Positions 29,870 to 41,681 of a stretch of DNA of 64,000 nt are shown in pieces. The notes under the pieces were generated by a model, which had not been told where the DNA came from, made no database searches, and saw only the letters and a list, made by a program, of their open reading frames with translations. The translations under genes were made by a program, and so were the position numbers. Each line of letters opens with the position of its first letter. Position 1 is the first letter of the stretch. The DNA is from Fulvia fulva (taxonomy: Eukaryota; Ascomycota; Dothideomycetes; Mycosphaerellales; Mycosphaerellaceae). Location of the stretch: positions 186,001 to 250,000 of the forward strand of contig NC_063022.1 of NCBI RefSeq assembly GCF_020509005.1, read 5' to 3'.

Positions 29870-30559
29870 TTATACAGTCCAACCCTCGGTAACATCATCA
29901 TTTGGCGCGTATGCCCAAGCGTAATCCATACCCTTCGCAATCCCCTTGGCCTGCTCCAGGTCATACACCACACTTGCGATCCACAAGGCAGCATCCATGC
30001 CACAACTCACACCAACAGCAGTAACGACACGAACTCCTGTCTTGCTCCTCCCTGCATCGACGAAACGCTTCCTCACGATGTCCGCCTCCTCGCCAGCACC
30101 CTTGCAAGTCTCCTTGAGCTTGTCAAGATATGTCCAATGTGTGGTTGCAGTCTTCCCACTCAGCACACCAACATGAGCGAGGAACGCAGCGCCAGTACAG
30201 ACTGAGAACAACCACCTCTCCTTCCCGTCATTCTCGAGCGTTGCGAAGGTTTTGATGATTTGCAGAAGGCCCTTGTCGTCTTTCAACGCAGCATCGATGT
30301 AATCGTCCCTTGCGCCTGGAACGAGGAGGATGTCGTAGTCTGATAACGCGGATGTGTCGTTCAGAAGCTCGTCGAAAGAGAAAGTACATTGGACTGTGAC
30401 ACCTTCGCTCGAAGTGCAAGACTCTGTCGCTGAAGCAATGTCGATGCTGCGCTCGCCTGGGAGAAAGTTGCTGCCAAAGACTTCGCACGGACCTGTCAGA
30501 TCGAGGACATTGAAAGAGAGGAACATGAGGCCCAGCACCCGGACCTTAGAGGGTACCAT
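29870..30559 (-). CDS. DJ-1/PfpI-family (class I glutamine amidotransferase-like) protein
   Basis: DJ-1/PfpI superfamily protein of 229 residues, single exon, from ATG 30559 (MVPSKVRVLGLMF); the frame extends to a TTG at 30625, which I reject as start. Family blocks: LDLTGPCEVFGSNF near the N-terminus, DYDILLVPGARDDY, and the nucleophile elbow WLFSVCTGAAFLAHVG with Cys in VCTGA, followed by THW. C-terminal VVTAVGVSCGMDAALWI also matches. Members include proteases, chaperones, glyoxalase-like enzymes and isonitrile hydratase relatives; the fungal ThiJ/PfpI group is mostly uncharacterised. Cytosolic. No sign of decay. Confidence 0.9.
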   Translation of the reverse strand: MVPSKVRVLGLMFLSFNVLDLTGPCEVFGSNFLPGERSIDIASATESCTSSEGVTVQCTFSFDELLNDTSALSDYDILLVPGARDDYIDAALKDDKGLLQIIKTFATLENDGKERWLFSVCTGAAFLAHVGVLSGKTATTHWTYLDKLKETCKGAGEEADIVRKRFVDAGRSKTGVRVVTAVGVSCGMDAALWIASVVYDLEQAKGIAKGMDYAWAYAPNDDVTEGWTV

Positions 30560-31450
30560 GGCTGGTAGTAGTGAAGGATATGGAGTGAGTGCTCGAATGG
30601 AATGTCGGGTTGCTGTTGACAACAAAGAATCAGATCAATGTGGTTGGAAGAGTTGTAAAGACTGGAGATTGGTCTTTTATACAAGGCTGCTCACACAGTG
30701 GAGTATGAGGTTGTTCCATGTTACAATCTGCTCAGGGCTTGCAGGGATTATGTGCCACTGGCCTCTGTTCATCCTTCAGCTTGTGGAAGGTATACCACTA
30801 CAGCTCCCCGGGCGGCCGGAGAGGCTGCAGCACCGTACTGACTAATCTACAGTCCTGTGATGGAGATGTGTACCATTGTCCGGTGACCATCCTGCCCCGA
30901 ATGTCCTTGGGGACGCAGTGTCAAGAGCCTCAAGCTGCAATGCTCAAACACTTGGCATGCAAGATGCCGCAGCATTTACTGTAGCAAGAATGCTTCAAAG
31001 AAGTAGCAAGCGACATCGACGGAGATGATGCCAGCCAGCCATCCCATGGCAGTGCCTTCAGCAATGTGGCAGACTTAATTCCTCTGTCTAACCAACAAGA
31101 TATACACCGTTTTCCTGAACTTGCTAATAGCATATACACTACAACGAGGTTCGTTCATCACAGATGAGTCAACGAAAATCTCTACAGACGTACTGGAGTC
31201 CTGCCAGCTCTCTGTCATTGAGGTCATTCTAGCTATGATGGGGTGAACGTCGTCCATTGTTGTGTGGCGAAGGACCACGGCTGCACTTCATTCACCTCCC
31301 CACCCTAGGCCTCATGGCGGTCAGTGCATTAAAAGTCTCTTCCACTTACTACATTTGGACTTCGATGGCGTGGAAGAGGGTGGCTTTAAGACGCCGACTC
31401 TTCTAAGAAATCTTTCTTCCTTTCATCAACATTTTCCAGGACTCGACAGC
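30560..31450. promoter_or_regulatory. Divergent intergenic region, DJ-1 / 2EXR
   Basis: About 890 bases between outward-facing genes. The 2EXR reading frame is open back to a GTG at 31262, but the ATG at 31451 is the likely start. No specific site is claimed. Confidence 0.45.
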
Positions 31451-32935
31451 ATGGAGACCGCCAACGACACTCGATCCAATCAGGACGAAGGTTACACAAA
31501 CACAGGGTCACCGTCAAGACCAGCAAAACCATACTCATTGACCAATAGCACTGCGCGAAGCATGATCCCACCACAACCCGAGCCCACACCAACAAGAGAG
31601 CTTGACATACTGGCAGAGTCCGCGTCGCCCGACCGAGAACAGCCACGCGAGACATCTGGCGATGCATCCGTATTCAGCTTCAGGATGCCATGCTTGACTG
31701 CTGCGCGCTTTGCAAGAGACACCAATGCTACTCCAGCTTCCACCTACACTCAAGCGACGGATCTATCCAATCAAACTTCAGAGCAGCGCAGCACTGTCCT
31801 CAAGCGATCGAGGCGCTTGAGCGACGGAGCAAAAGTACGCGAGCTCGCATCAATACAACAACAACAGAAGGCGCTCGATGCTGAAGAGGTACTCCTGCAG
31901 GTCGAGCGTGAGGCGTTCGAGGTAGAGTGCGCTCTGTCTGGCGCGACTTGGGCTCTACTGCAACGCGAAATGTTCGGAGGCAAATTAAAGAGCCACCGTC
32001 CCAGTCGTCCGAAGAAACTAGCAGTCTATACAAGAGTGCCGGCTCAACAGACACTGTCGGCACTTTCGCATTGGATGCCGATGAATGCCAGCCTCGGTGG
32101 AAGACGTACCAAGGCTCGGTATCTGTTCGACGCCGAAGGCAGTGCCTCGATGGTCTTCCATATGTTCACCCGAATGCCTCCTGAACTAAGAGAGTTCGTC
32201 TACGAGCTCGCAATACCAGCTGGACACGTTAGCCTTCGAAGTACTGGCCACCACAGGTTTGAGAAGGTGGTCATACCGGCTTGGACAAATCTGGCTTTTG
32301 TGTCAAGGCACATGTATCTCGAAGCGAAGCGATTCATCTTCGAGAGGCATACGTTCATCTTGAACGTCAACATGGGAACCACTGAGAACAACAGTATCAA
32401 TACATACCAGCTGCCCGCTCACGCCGAGCCTTGGATCCGGCATTTGGTCTTGGTCGTGGACTGCACTCGCGCTCCAAGCCGTGCGCACCTTGCTGAGGCT
32501 GACTGGCGCTTCCTTCAACGCATGACCAGGCTCAAGAGCATACGCGTCTGCCTCTTGCATCTGAGAAAGTCACATCTCCGTCCTACCCAAGACAGACGTC
32601 TCATCTGCAGTGAGGTGGTGAGGAATGTCATGATGCGAGTGCCTGCTGGCTGCGAGATCGTCTTCGGCGCCCGGGGTCAAGGCGTCCGAGATCATGTTGA
32701 AGATATGAAGACCAAGTGCGCGAAGCGTCAGGAGACCGACCCGGTAAGTTGGGTGCCGGCACACTTGGGAAGGGTGACGGATGTGTCAAGGGCGGAGCTG
32801 AAGGCAGCAAAGGCTCAGTTCGAGAGCGATATCACCCTGGAGAAGGGTCGGATGCATGGGTATGCGAACGACTTCAGGCATAGGGACCGCTACCTGAGAG
32901 GTTGGGCGGAGCTGCCTTTCGCGGAAGGCTTCTAG
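31451..32935 (+). CDS. 2EXR-type (F-box-like) protein
   Basis: Protein of 494 residues in one exon, ATG 31451 (METANDTRSNQDEGYTN). The first 130 residues are Ser/Thr/Pro-rich and probably disordered. A helical, Gln- and Glu-rich stretch follows (ASIQQQQKALDAEEVLLQ). The 2EXR block lies at about 235-255 (FTRMPPELREFVYELAIPAG), then FVSRHMYLEAKRFIFERHTF and WIRHLVLVVDC, the fold shared with the gene at 24266. The C-terminus is charged. Sequence match to that gene is limited to this block, so they are distant relatives rather than a recent duplication. No function known for the family beyond an F-box-like look. Confidence 0.75.
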   Translation: METANDTRSNQDEGYTNTGSPSRPAKPYSLTNSTARSMIPPQPEPTPTRELDILAESASPDREQPRETSGDASVFSFRMPCLTAARFARDTNATPASTYTQATDLSNQTSEQRSTVLKRSRRLSDGAKVRELASIQQQQKALDAEEVLLQVEREAFEVECALSGATWALLQREMFGGKLKSHRPSRPKKLAVYTRVPAQQTLSALSHWMPMNASLGGRRTKARYLFDAEGSASMVFHMFTRMPPELREFVYELAIPAGHVSLRSTGHHRFEKVVIPAWTNLAFVSRHMYLEAKRFIFERHTFILNVNMGTTENNSINTYQLPAHAEPWIRHLVLVVDCTRAPSRAHLAEADWRFLQRMTRLKSIRVCLLHLRKSHLRPTQDRRLICSEVVRNVMMRVPAGCEIVFGARGQGVRDHVEDMKTKCAKRQETDPVSWVPAHLGRVTDVSRAELKAAKAQFESDITLEKGRMHGYANDFRHRDRYLRGWAELPFAEGF

Positions 32936-34421
32936 CAGAGGGGGATGAATGACAATTAACAGCTGGCAGGTATCATACGATGTACGTTTGTCTATCTCGC
33001 TTCTCCTCCTTTCCTACACATTGCACGTGCTGAGCATGAGACACGTATGCCAGCGGTCCGAGCAGAATATGTCGTCGATCGCAGAGGTGGTCCGCTGATC
33101 ACACGCTGTGCTGCTACTCTACTGCGACGGTCCTCTGGTCGTACGCTGGCATATATCGTCGTCCTTGTGGGCGGGCGATAAGCGTCCGGCCTAAGATCAT
33201 GGCACATCGCTTGAGACCGAGGCCCATGAAGCTACGATAGGTCAGTCGCCGGCGGCGGAGATGTATGCGTCGCATTCAGGCTATCAAAGACGACCAGCTG
33301 GTGGATTGCGGCTTATCTTACTACTCTGGCGCATCATCCTTGCGCCGTGAGCTGGCACGGGAATGCCATGCTGGTCTTCACGCTGTGCTTGTATGTTCTT
33401 AAAGCGATGATCTCGACTGAGACCCGTGGTTGAGCAATGGTGAGGTGGAATGTTGGACCTCAATTGGAGTTGATGCCCATACCAAGCCTGACATCGTGTT
33501 CTGTGACGAGCACTTGCGAATGGAAGCACACCAGTGAGAGCTGCACTCTCGCCCACTGCTTGACGATGTTCGTCACGCACGTCATCTGTGCATTCATAAG
33601 ACCTTCGTCTGTCGGCAGTGGTCGTGGGAGTGTCCGCAAGGCGCTTCCTGCGGTTCTGTATGCTGAGCTGATGAAGCAGGGTATCCTTCGACACTTCCTA
33701 TGACTGGATAGCATTACCAAATTCCGTAAGATAAAACGAGGCGTACGCGCGCCGTGATCGTCAGATCTGTGGGTCGCTGATACCACATGTTCGTACTGAG
33801 GCGCAAGATGATGGCATCAACCTGATTGAAGTTGGAACGCAGCGCGCTGGCAATATAACCTTAACGACATGTCGTGCAGGCTGCAGCAACCTGAAACTCG
33901 CGCATTTGGTGTCGCCGGCTAACCAAACGCCAACAACCATCTTGCGAGAGTTCGCCGTGAGCTCGCCCGAGTGAGTCCGGTCACCAGGTGCAGCTGCAAA
34001 AGCAAATCGTCTTTCTTGGTGAATCGTTCGAGATCTAGAGGGATGCCACGTCGTCGCGCCCACGTCGCTGCCCGAGTTATAGATAACATGATCCGAAACC
34101 AGGATGGAGATGAAAGATGTAGCGAATGAGGGCACGATCCAGCCTGATATTCAGGGATGTATCAGGGCAGCAGGGACCTGCCCAACAAGGATGTCTCGAC
34201 CAGATCGGATGTCATCATCGCGAACAGGCATGCGACGAACACATCTGGACACCAATGAAAATAGCCGGTACAAAGACTCCCGCCACCTCAACTGCCTCTT
34301 ATGTCTTGACAGCTGCACTTCGCTCCTGGTACTTCGACCTCATTGTGCTGCTGTCACTGACTCGTCACAACGAGAGTGGTCCTTTCGACTACTTCATCAC
34401 CGCATCTCGTTCTCAACGACA
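32936..34421. other. Gene-free stretch
   Basis: About 1.5 kb. Frames on both strands are short or of odd composition and match nothing I know. The plus frame of the RS-rich gene is open back to 34104 but lacks family signal there. It likely holds that gene's promoter and 5' UTR. Confidence 0.45.
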
Positions 34422-35234
34422 ATGTCAGGCACCACAGATCCTGCCATTGGCTCAACACACTACGCAGATGATGCCTTCAAGGGCAGGAAATCTCCCAAGC
34501 GAAGAGACTCCGAGAGGAAAGACTCGGCTCAGGACGACTACGGGCGCCGCAACTACAGCCTGAGCAGGATCCCATCATCACGAGGCTCTTCAGCATCTCG
34601 CAACGACTCACCTGAACGACGTCCACGCAGGCGCTCTGATGCTGATCGCCGTGGCCGGTATTCTCGCGACTGGTCGCGATCGCCATCACCTCGTCGCTAT
34701 GAGGATGAGCAAGACGACCCAGAGAAACCATGGTTCAAGAAGAAGACCCTATGGGCCACAGTTGCCAGTATCGCCAGTGTAGCCAGTGTCGCAGCTGTCA
34801 GCATGTCCACACAAGCGACCAGAGAATCCGCAAAAGCGACTAGGACATCTGCAGAAGCAACCAAGAAGTCTGCCTTGGCCACTCAGAATGCCGCCCTAGC
34901 CTCACACAGGAGTGCCGACGCCTCCAACAGAATCGCCAATGGCAATGACCTCTCGACCAGGGCAGTCGTGAACACCGCCGTCGCGGCAGGCCATCAAGAC
35001 CATCGAGGCCGATACCTTGGCCCTCCTCCACGGGAAGGTGCCCGAACTCCACGAGCTCGCCGCCTATCCTGGGATCGCATCGCCAACGGAAAAGAGCCAG
35101 GACAGCGTCGCCGTTCTCGAGATCGCCGCAGTCATCACAGTCGTTCATCGGCTGGTCACAGCCACCGGAGCCACAGGCCACATGTCCCTGCCGGCCTACT
35201 CGAATATCATCCTGTCGCCAAGGTACCCACCTAA
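34422..35234 (+). CDS. RS-rich protein with one membrane-like segment
   Basis: Not recognised as a named family. ATG 34422 (MSGTTDPAIGSTHYADDAF) gives 270 residues. The N-terminal half is Arg/Ser-rich (SPKRRDSERKDS, RRRSDADRRGRYSRDWSR, SPSPRRYEDE). Then comes a short hydrophobic stretch (LWATVASIASVASVAAVSM). A striking Ala/Thr/Ser repeat follows with a near-heptad spacing: ATRESAK, ATRTSAE, ATKKSAL, ATQNAAL, ASHRSAD, ASNRIAN. The last 70 residues are again basic and RS/His-rich. After about 34990 another frame is also open to 35427, so the C-terminus in this frame is less certain. Similar fungal proteins are uncharacterised. Confidence 0.6.
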   Translation: MSGTTDPAIGSTHYADDAFKGRKSPKRRDSERKDSAQDDYGRRNYSLSRIPSSRGSSASRNDSPERRPRRRSDADRRGRYSRDWSRSPSPRRYEDEQDDPEKPWFKKKTLWATVASIASVASVAAVSMSTQATRESAKATRTSAEATKKSALATQNAALASHRSADASNRIANGNDLSTRAVVNTAVAAGHQDHRGRYLGPPPREGARTPRARRLSWDRIANGKEPGQRRRSRDRRSHHSRSSAGHSHRSHRPHVPAGLLEYHPVAKVPT

Positions 35235-36844
35235 GCTCGAAAATCTTCGACTTCACGAATTCCATACTGTATCGGTAGGAGGCCCGGCTACATTATCCTT
35301 AGGCTGTTCGCTTGGCATCGTTGTCGCTTTCCAGCGTTCGAGCGTTACATCTTCTTGGAGTAATAATTCTTGCTCTGCATCTGATAGTCGCTTTCTCTCA
35401 TACACTTGGATACGAGATACGAAATGAACTTGATCTTGCTTGCTTGACACCAAGCTGACTTGTTCTCTTCCGGATGTGTGATCTTGTCAGTATCGCGAGT
35501 GGCCATGCCGGCGCAAAGTCGTATCATGAGGCCTGCATGTTGTTCCCAGGTGCCGATAAGGCAGTCGGCGAGACTCGGTACAAACCACGTTTGCGCCGTG
35601 GTGCACTATTGCTTAGCAATCAGCAAGACACGACACCATACTCACCACATACCACAGGTCTCGACAACGACCCCGGAGATACCACATCTCCAAACTCGCG
35701 CAACACAAGCCACGTGTCCCATCCACACCACCTTCATCGCACTCGCACATCGCACCTACCAACCGCATGCCACATGCATCGCCGAACTGCAGTGCAACCA
35801 TCCCCACCGCATCAGCGCAAGCGCGCATCTCACCCTCACCACGTGAGAAGGCCCCACCTTAGGGTCCATTGGAAGTGTCCCTTCCTGCATGTCAGCAGCA
35901 GAGCAGACAAGCAGAGTCGGGCGAACACATAACCAGCACACCCCCGAAACCTCAAACCTAAGCGACTAAACACGCGGCTTGATTCTTAAACACAGACTTT
36001 CCAAAACAGGCGCCAGGATTGCTCGATCGCCGGTCGACGGCCAGCCGCGCTCGTGGCCTAGCTAGCGGCGCGGGCAAGACAGACACGCTTGCAAGACACG
36101 TTGTTGAAGGATCTCCACGGCGACTAGTGCGCAGCGGGCGACAGCGGCGTGAGCGGCATGGCGTTCGACTAAGGGCTGCTTCCATCTGTTTTGGCTGTTT
36201 GATGGGCCTGTTTCAGCGCGCGATCGCACTGTTTGCGGCGCGGGAAGCGTTGCGCCGGGTCAGCCACCAAAGATAAGATGTTGGAACTCTGCTGGCTGCA
36301 GCTTGTGCCGCAGAGTTGTAGGACGGACACTGGCACGTGACTGGTGGGTTAGCGCTTGATGCATAAGAAAGTGGGCTCCACTCTTGCCAGAGGGCACAAA
36401 GGACAGGAAACACAGAATGTGTTGGTTTCTGGCAATGACTTGCAAGCTGAGTCGCTGGTATGAACATGCACGTTGCTCAAGATCTCCTATTTCGAGGATG
36501 CTGGTGCAGTGTTTCTCGTTTGTCAGCACTGCGCCCTACTTGTGTGTATTCGTTGGAGGATCACGTTGCTTTGATGAAGCTTATTGCTCCGGTTCTGGGG
36601 ATTGGGACTGGAAAGGGATTCGGCTCCTTACCGAAAAGCCACTGCGTACTTTGTAAGAATGATGGGCGTGCGAGACATTGTTCCTCAACGCTGTAGCGGT
36701 GAATCAATATGTTGATGATCGTACTTCTTGCGTTGAGTGGTCGACAGAGAATAACAACAGGCGAGCATCTCGTACGTGCGGTAAGCAGTACGAGCACTGG
36801 CACCCACGAGAACGAGAGCGCATGGTCCTCATTCTTCGCGACAC
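35235..36844. other. Gene-free stretch
   Basis: About 1.6 kb between the RS-rich gene and the GTPase 3' end. Small frames in all six phases lack codon or domain evidence. Around 35620-35850 the plus strand is C/A-rich (low G), which produces long artificial frames. No RNA gene recognised. Confidence 0.45.
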
Positions 36845-39478
36845 TTACCCATGGACGTCAACGATCTCGCCAACAAACCCTTCGAGACCTGCAAGACCTT
36901 TCTCTCCCCTCTCTGTTCCGCCGTACAGCCCTGGACCACCTCCGGGCATGACCAAGACTTGGTCGCCCGGTAGAACAAACTCCTTCGAAGCATCCAGAGA
37001 AAAGGTGACCAGGAGATGTGTTGCAGTGACTACCCCAGCGACTGGGCTATTCTGACCATCTAAGCCAACATCTAAGCCAACATCCAGGTCGAAGGAGAAA
37101 GGCTCAGTGGTTGCTGACTGCTGTCGCTCCACCACAGGAGAGTCCGGTGCACGAGCAGATATGACTTTGGCAGAAGCGCGCACGCTTGACATGTATACCA
37201 CAACATGGTTGCCAACAGCGAGCGTGTCCAGATCTTCGCGCTGGAACCTTGCCGTGAATGTACGAGTGGCAAGCGTCTGCATTGCAGTCAACACCATGCC
37301 TTTGCGTACCCGAGCAAGAGGCGCAGTCTTGGCTTCGTGCTCGTCGAGCGTCAAGGCAAGAGTGCCCACCTGGTCGGCATGTAACGCATGCACCGGGAGT
37401 CGCAGATTTCGAATACTTGTCACTTTGACATGGCGCCATTCTTGCCTTGGCAAATGGAAGTATGATCGACTCAGCAGCGAGTCTCGCAGAGCTCCCGGGA
37501 ACGATCGCGACGTTGGCAGACCAGACGAAGCTCTACGCAAAGGACGCTCATCGGAGTCCTCGGAATCTTCACCATGTTCATGACCCGAGAAAGGGCCAAC
37601 CACAATGGTGTCGCCAACTGTGATCTGACCACACCGCAAATGCCCCGATACAATGACACCTGCGACTTCAGCCGGCTTACTGTAGACGTCCTCAACATCG
37701 AAGATCGTAAGAGAGCTCTCGGGCGACCCAGTAATGATCGCGGCTGGGAGGGGCAGCTCGTGCAGTAAGACGTGCAAGTTTCCAACCCCGGTACCTTCGA
37801 CCGCGCTCGTGAGCACAATTGGCACGACTTCTCTAGCATCATTCAGTAGTGGCAGCGCGGTCTGATACGCAGTCTCAATCAATGAGGCCGGCAAACTTTG
37901 CACGTCTGCTTCAACAACAACTCCAGGCCTGTTGGGTATGATCGCCGGTCTTTTGCCCGCCTTCTTCAAGGCATCTAACACTTTTGTCAGGCTTTCTCTT
38001 AGTCCACTTCGGGACGCTAAGTCAAGTTTTGTGATCACAACAACCAATGGAAGATTGAGTCGCAGGCAGAGATCTAACTGGGCGCCCGAGAGATCCATGT
38101 CGGGGACTGCTGCTAGGTGCGGCGAACCACTGCTGCCGCTTATTTGCGGCGTGGTATCTTTGGTGTCGTCTGCAGGGATACACAAAAGTGTCCAATGAGG
38201 TGCCCAGCCCACCAGTCCTCTTAGCGTGGTTCGTCGGTACCGAGGATGGCCTGCGGAATCCGAGACGAAGACGAGTCGACTGCCAGCGGCGGCAGCGTGT
38301 ATGTCGATCCATGAAGCTATGTTCTCCGTGGCATAGTTGACAACCTCGACGGAACCTTCCGTTGAGTCTTGGTATCCCAGCAGTTCCTGTGTCACCGAGC
38401 TTGTCATGCCAGACGTGATCTCGTGACGGTGCCGGAGCATACTCAGACGACTCTTGCCGCGACCGTTGTCGAGAGTGGATGTTGTCAACGTGCCGAGTAG
38501 CGTTGATTTTCCTGACATAGTCGGTCCAGTGAGTGTTATCCTGAGCTGCTCTGTGGCTGGAGTCGTCAACTCGACGGTAGATGGTAGTGCAGTCAACGGC
38601 TGGCCAGCTGCTGCAAGCTCCTTCGGAGCTAAAGGTGGACTTTTCGCATGGAGATATGGCTTCACAAAAGCTTCGGCCACGAGGAGCTTACCAGAACGTT
38701 GTACCTTGCGCTCCTCCTTGCTCACGACGACATCCTCTAGCCATTCACATTCTCCAACAACCTCATTCCGTAGCACCTCGACGACACATCCTAGACATGC
38801 CGCCATAGCACGTAGATTGTTCAGACTTTCGCTCATCTCATCTTCCGCCAAACCGATCAGTGTGCCGTCATCGGATACACCAATCTCGTAGAGGGCGCCC
38901 TGGCTCTCCTCCAACCCATGAAGCAGTCTTGCGGGCTGCTGTGGCGCCACAAGTTCAGGCAGTGCGTCCGGTAGAGATGGAAGAATGATATTTGTGGCTG
39001 ATGAAGTGTGATGTGGTGAAGATTGCTGCAAGCGCCAGAGCAGCTGTGTTGTAAGCTGTTCCAACCTATGCTGTCTCGTCTGATGAGTCGAGGCTTGTGG
39101 AGGCGTAGCAGCAGCATTCGTGGAGTCCAGGCCACTGTCTTCAGCAATGTGTGCTGGAGAGTTGCTATTGAACTTGGAGTGCTTTGAACCTGAGATCATA
39201 CTGCCAGTGCTGGTGGACCTGAACTTCCGCCGAGCACGAAGCAGTAGGTGCAACTTGTACTCGACCGGCCCATCCTGAGGCTCTGCTTTCAACCGTGTGA
39301 CTCTGTTGCCACTTTGCGCGCCATCCTTGAGTGACAGAGCCGCCAAGTTGAGGTCGGTACCGCCTTCTTCCTCGCCGTTGTGATCTTCCACCCCTTCAGG
39401 AGTGTCTGCACCTTGCAGCCACGGAGAATGCACCCTTGGAGGCTCAGGCTCCCATGTGAAGATTGATGCCATACTCAT
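36845..39478 (-). CDS. GTPBP1/GTPBP2-like elongation-factor-type GTPase
   Basis: Large translational-type GTPase of 877 residues, one exon, ATG 39478 (or 39472, MASIFTWEPEPP). G-domain motifs: G1 GPTMSGKST (P-loop), G3 DSAGHPRY, G4 ITKLD; SGMTSSVTQELLGY lies in the switch I region. After the G domain come EF-Tu-like beta-barrel domains (VVSG/VIVSGHLRCGQITVGD, and the C-terminal FVLPGDQVLVMPGG). GTPBP1 family members take part in mRNA turnover and ribosome rescue; fungal ones are little studied. The N-terminal 280 residues are specific to this family, with a Ser-rich insert and SDDGTLIGLAEDEM, the block that precedes the G domain in relatives. Cytosolic. Confidence 0.92.
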   Translation of the reverse strand: MSMASIFTWEPEPPRVHSPWLQGADTPEGVEDHNGEEEGGTDLNLAALSLKDGAQSGNRVTRLKAEPQDGPVEYKLHLLLRARRKFRSTSTGSMISGSKHSKFNSNSPAHIAEDSGLDSTNAAATPPQASTHQTRQHRLEQLTTQLLWRLQQSSPHHTSSATNIILPSLPDALPELVAPQQPARLLHGLEESQGALYEIGVSDDGTLIGLAEDEMSESLNNLRAMAACLGCVVEVLRNEVVGECEWLEDVVVSKEERKVQRSGKLLVAEAFVKPYLHAKSPPLAPKELAAAGQPLTALPSTVELTTPATEQLRITLTGPTMSGKSTLLGTLTTSTLDNGRGKSRLSMLRHRHEITSGMTSSVTQELLGYQDSTEGSVEVVNYATENIASWIDIHAAAAGSRLVFVSDSAGHPRYRRTTLRGLVGWAPHWTLLCIPADDTKDTTPQISGSSGSPHLAAVPDMDLSGAQLDLCLRLNLPLVVVITKLDLASRSGLRESLTKVLDALKKAGKRPAIIPNRPGVVVEADVQSLPASLIETAYQTALPLLNDAREVVPIVLTSAVEGTGVGNLHVLLHELPLPAAIITGSPESSLTIFDVEDVYSKPAEVAGVIVSGHLRCGQITVGDTIVVGPFSGHEHGEDSEDSDERPLRRASSGLPTSRSFPGALRDSLLSRSYFHLPRQEWRHVKVTSIRNLRLPVHALHADQVGTLALTLDEHEAKTAPLARVRKGMVLTAMQTLATRTFTARFQREDLDTLAVGNHVVVYMSSVRASAKVISARAPDSPVVERQQSATTEPFSFDLDVGLDVGLDGQNSPVAGVVTATHLLVTFSLDASKEFVLPGDQVLVMPGGGPGLYGGTERGEKGLAGLEGFVGEIVDVHG

Positions 39479-41505
39479 CTGGAATGTCTGCAACACTGAG
39501 TCCCCAACAGCTTTGCAGGAGACTGAAGCTTGCAGGCTACCTTTCGGATCTTGATCAGAGGATCGCGTACTTTATTGCATACAGTATGCCCGAAGATTGC
39601 TACCTCTTTCTCTGTGCACTTCACTCATTTGCTATACCGCGGTTTCGTCGGTTTTATCCGGACTTGTTTTCTTGAAGACAGTGTGTTGGTGTGCGAGTAG
39701 TGGACGCGGAATAGCTCGGCCATGGATTGGTACATCGTGGTGACTGGTGGCGGGATGTGGTTGTCGCGACGAGATGGCTGTGGCAGCATCAGGAGCAGGT
39801 AAGCACGACCATGTTCTTCGCGATGTCGTTGCCGTCGTGGTGTGTGTCTGTTGCAGTTCAAGAGGTGGCGTCCGTCAACTTCATCCTGCCGACGAATTTC
39901 CAGTCATGTGACGGAGACAGCGGGGCATGGGATGGTCTTGGCTTTGCCTCGGAGGTTCTTCCTCAGCTCCCTCCACCTCCACTACTTGCACCTATTCTGA
40001 GCCTCACCGGTGGAACAATACCGGCCGCCGCGATGTGGGACACCGGTGAGGCCAGAAGCCCAGCCGAGGCCCATCGCATACCGTGCTGCATGGGGTAACC
40101 GTAGCAGTCAGGAGGCATCAGCGTGTCCCTCACCAAGTCACACCATCTGCGCCGCAACAAGTGGAGACGCAAGACGGACATGTCAGCCCGCCATCTTACT
40201 GTGGCTCTGGGACGGACTAACGAGCCGACAGCTTGCAAGCGATCATGACCAGGACCGGAATGCCGCAAAAGCAGGCACGCAGGGTATCATGCATGACGCG
40301 CTCGGCCCACCCGCAATCCTCGCTCCCACGCACATGGCAAGGCGAGCGTGCAACAGCGGCAACACTCCTCCCACCGTACTCCTGCAGATCCGGCAGTCTG
40401 AGATCTGATCTGGTGCGAGAGGTATGTTGACAGGTAGGTACTGCAGGAACTACTACCCATATTCTCGCCTGATATCAGCAGGCCTCAGACATCACTCATC
40501 ACTCAGCCGTGCGGCAGAATTTCACCGTATGACTACAGACTACAGTACTAGCGTTGCAGGCATAATGACACCCGCGCATCGCAACCATGCCCAGAACCAG
40601 AAACCAATACTACTGTTCTCTACACTATTGGCCCCAGTCACACTTTTATTGCGGCTCAGCACCGATAGCCAAAATCTGCACCTCACGGCAACATTGTCCT
40701 TCGCACCCAATCACACCCCGTCCATGAACCTGCGAAACAAACGCGGCTGTACGCGGCTAGACTTCACACCATTCTTCCGGGACCGGACGCTGCCCATGTG
40801 TCCCACTGTCCACAGCTCCACCACACGTGGAGCTCGTCAACGAAACACCCTACAGTACAACAATCCCAGCACTCTCTCAGCCATCGCTTCGCCTTATATC
40901 CTTATGTCAGCAATGCCATTATGGAGACCGCGGGCCAGGGTGGTATGAACAATACGACCACAACGCTCACTCACACTACCGTCCATCCGGATGCCACTCA
41001 ACCCATCACAGTCATCCACAATCCACCCTCCGATCACTCACGAGTCTGACGAGACACAGCCAGCGCGCACAGCATTCCGCATGCAGACAAAGATCGTCGA
41101 GCCCTCAGCAGTGCCCTCTTCCTCGGCCGTGCCAGACTTTCGCTCGCATCTGTGCACGGCTTCGGGTTGGTGGTTGCCCGCGCCACGAGAGAAGAAAAAT
41201 AGGCGAAGTGGGCAAGCAATCATCAATAGAGTTTTTGTTTGGAGCTTTGAGTTCACATAGTGGTGGCTTTTGATGAATGATGATCATTGTCTCCAACGCT
41301 CACCAACCCGCGCACGCGCGCGTGCGAGTGCGGCGAGAAGAAAAACGTGGTTTGAGTGCCCTTCGTACCCTTCGTGCCTTGCCTTGCCTTCCTTTCCGTG
41401 CGCATCGCACATCGCACATCGCGTTGCTGCCTAGTCGAGCCTCTGTCTCTAAACCTGAATCCTGAATCCTGATTCCTCATCCTCCCTGTCGATGTCCACA
41501 TGAAG

Positions 41506-41548
41506 CTGCTCTGCTCTGCTCTACTCTGCTCTGCTCTGCTCTGCGCTG
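41506..41548. repeat. CTCTG pentanucleotide tandem repeat
   Basis: Short tandem array of ctctg/ctgct units with one ctcta variant, about 43 bases long. It lies downstream of the C2H2 gene. Simple-sequence repeat of no known role. Confidence 0.8.
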
Positions 41549-41629
41549 CGAGACGGGTATCTACCGTCCATTCTATTCCACCCTCACAAACAAATCCTCA
41601 AGGAAAAAAATATATACATCTTGCTGTAC

Positions 41630-41680
<51 letters not shown>

Positions 41681-41681
41681 A
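41630..41681. repeat. (ATC)n microsatellite
   Basis: Uninterrupted atc/tca repeat of about 17 units just past the stop codon of the C2H2 gene, in its 3' UTR. On the minus strand it gives an artificial poly-Asp frame that I do not annotate. Probably length-polymorphic. Confidence 0.9.
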
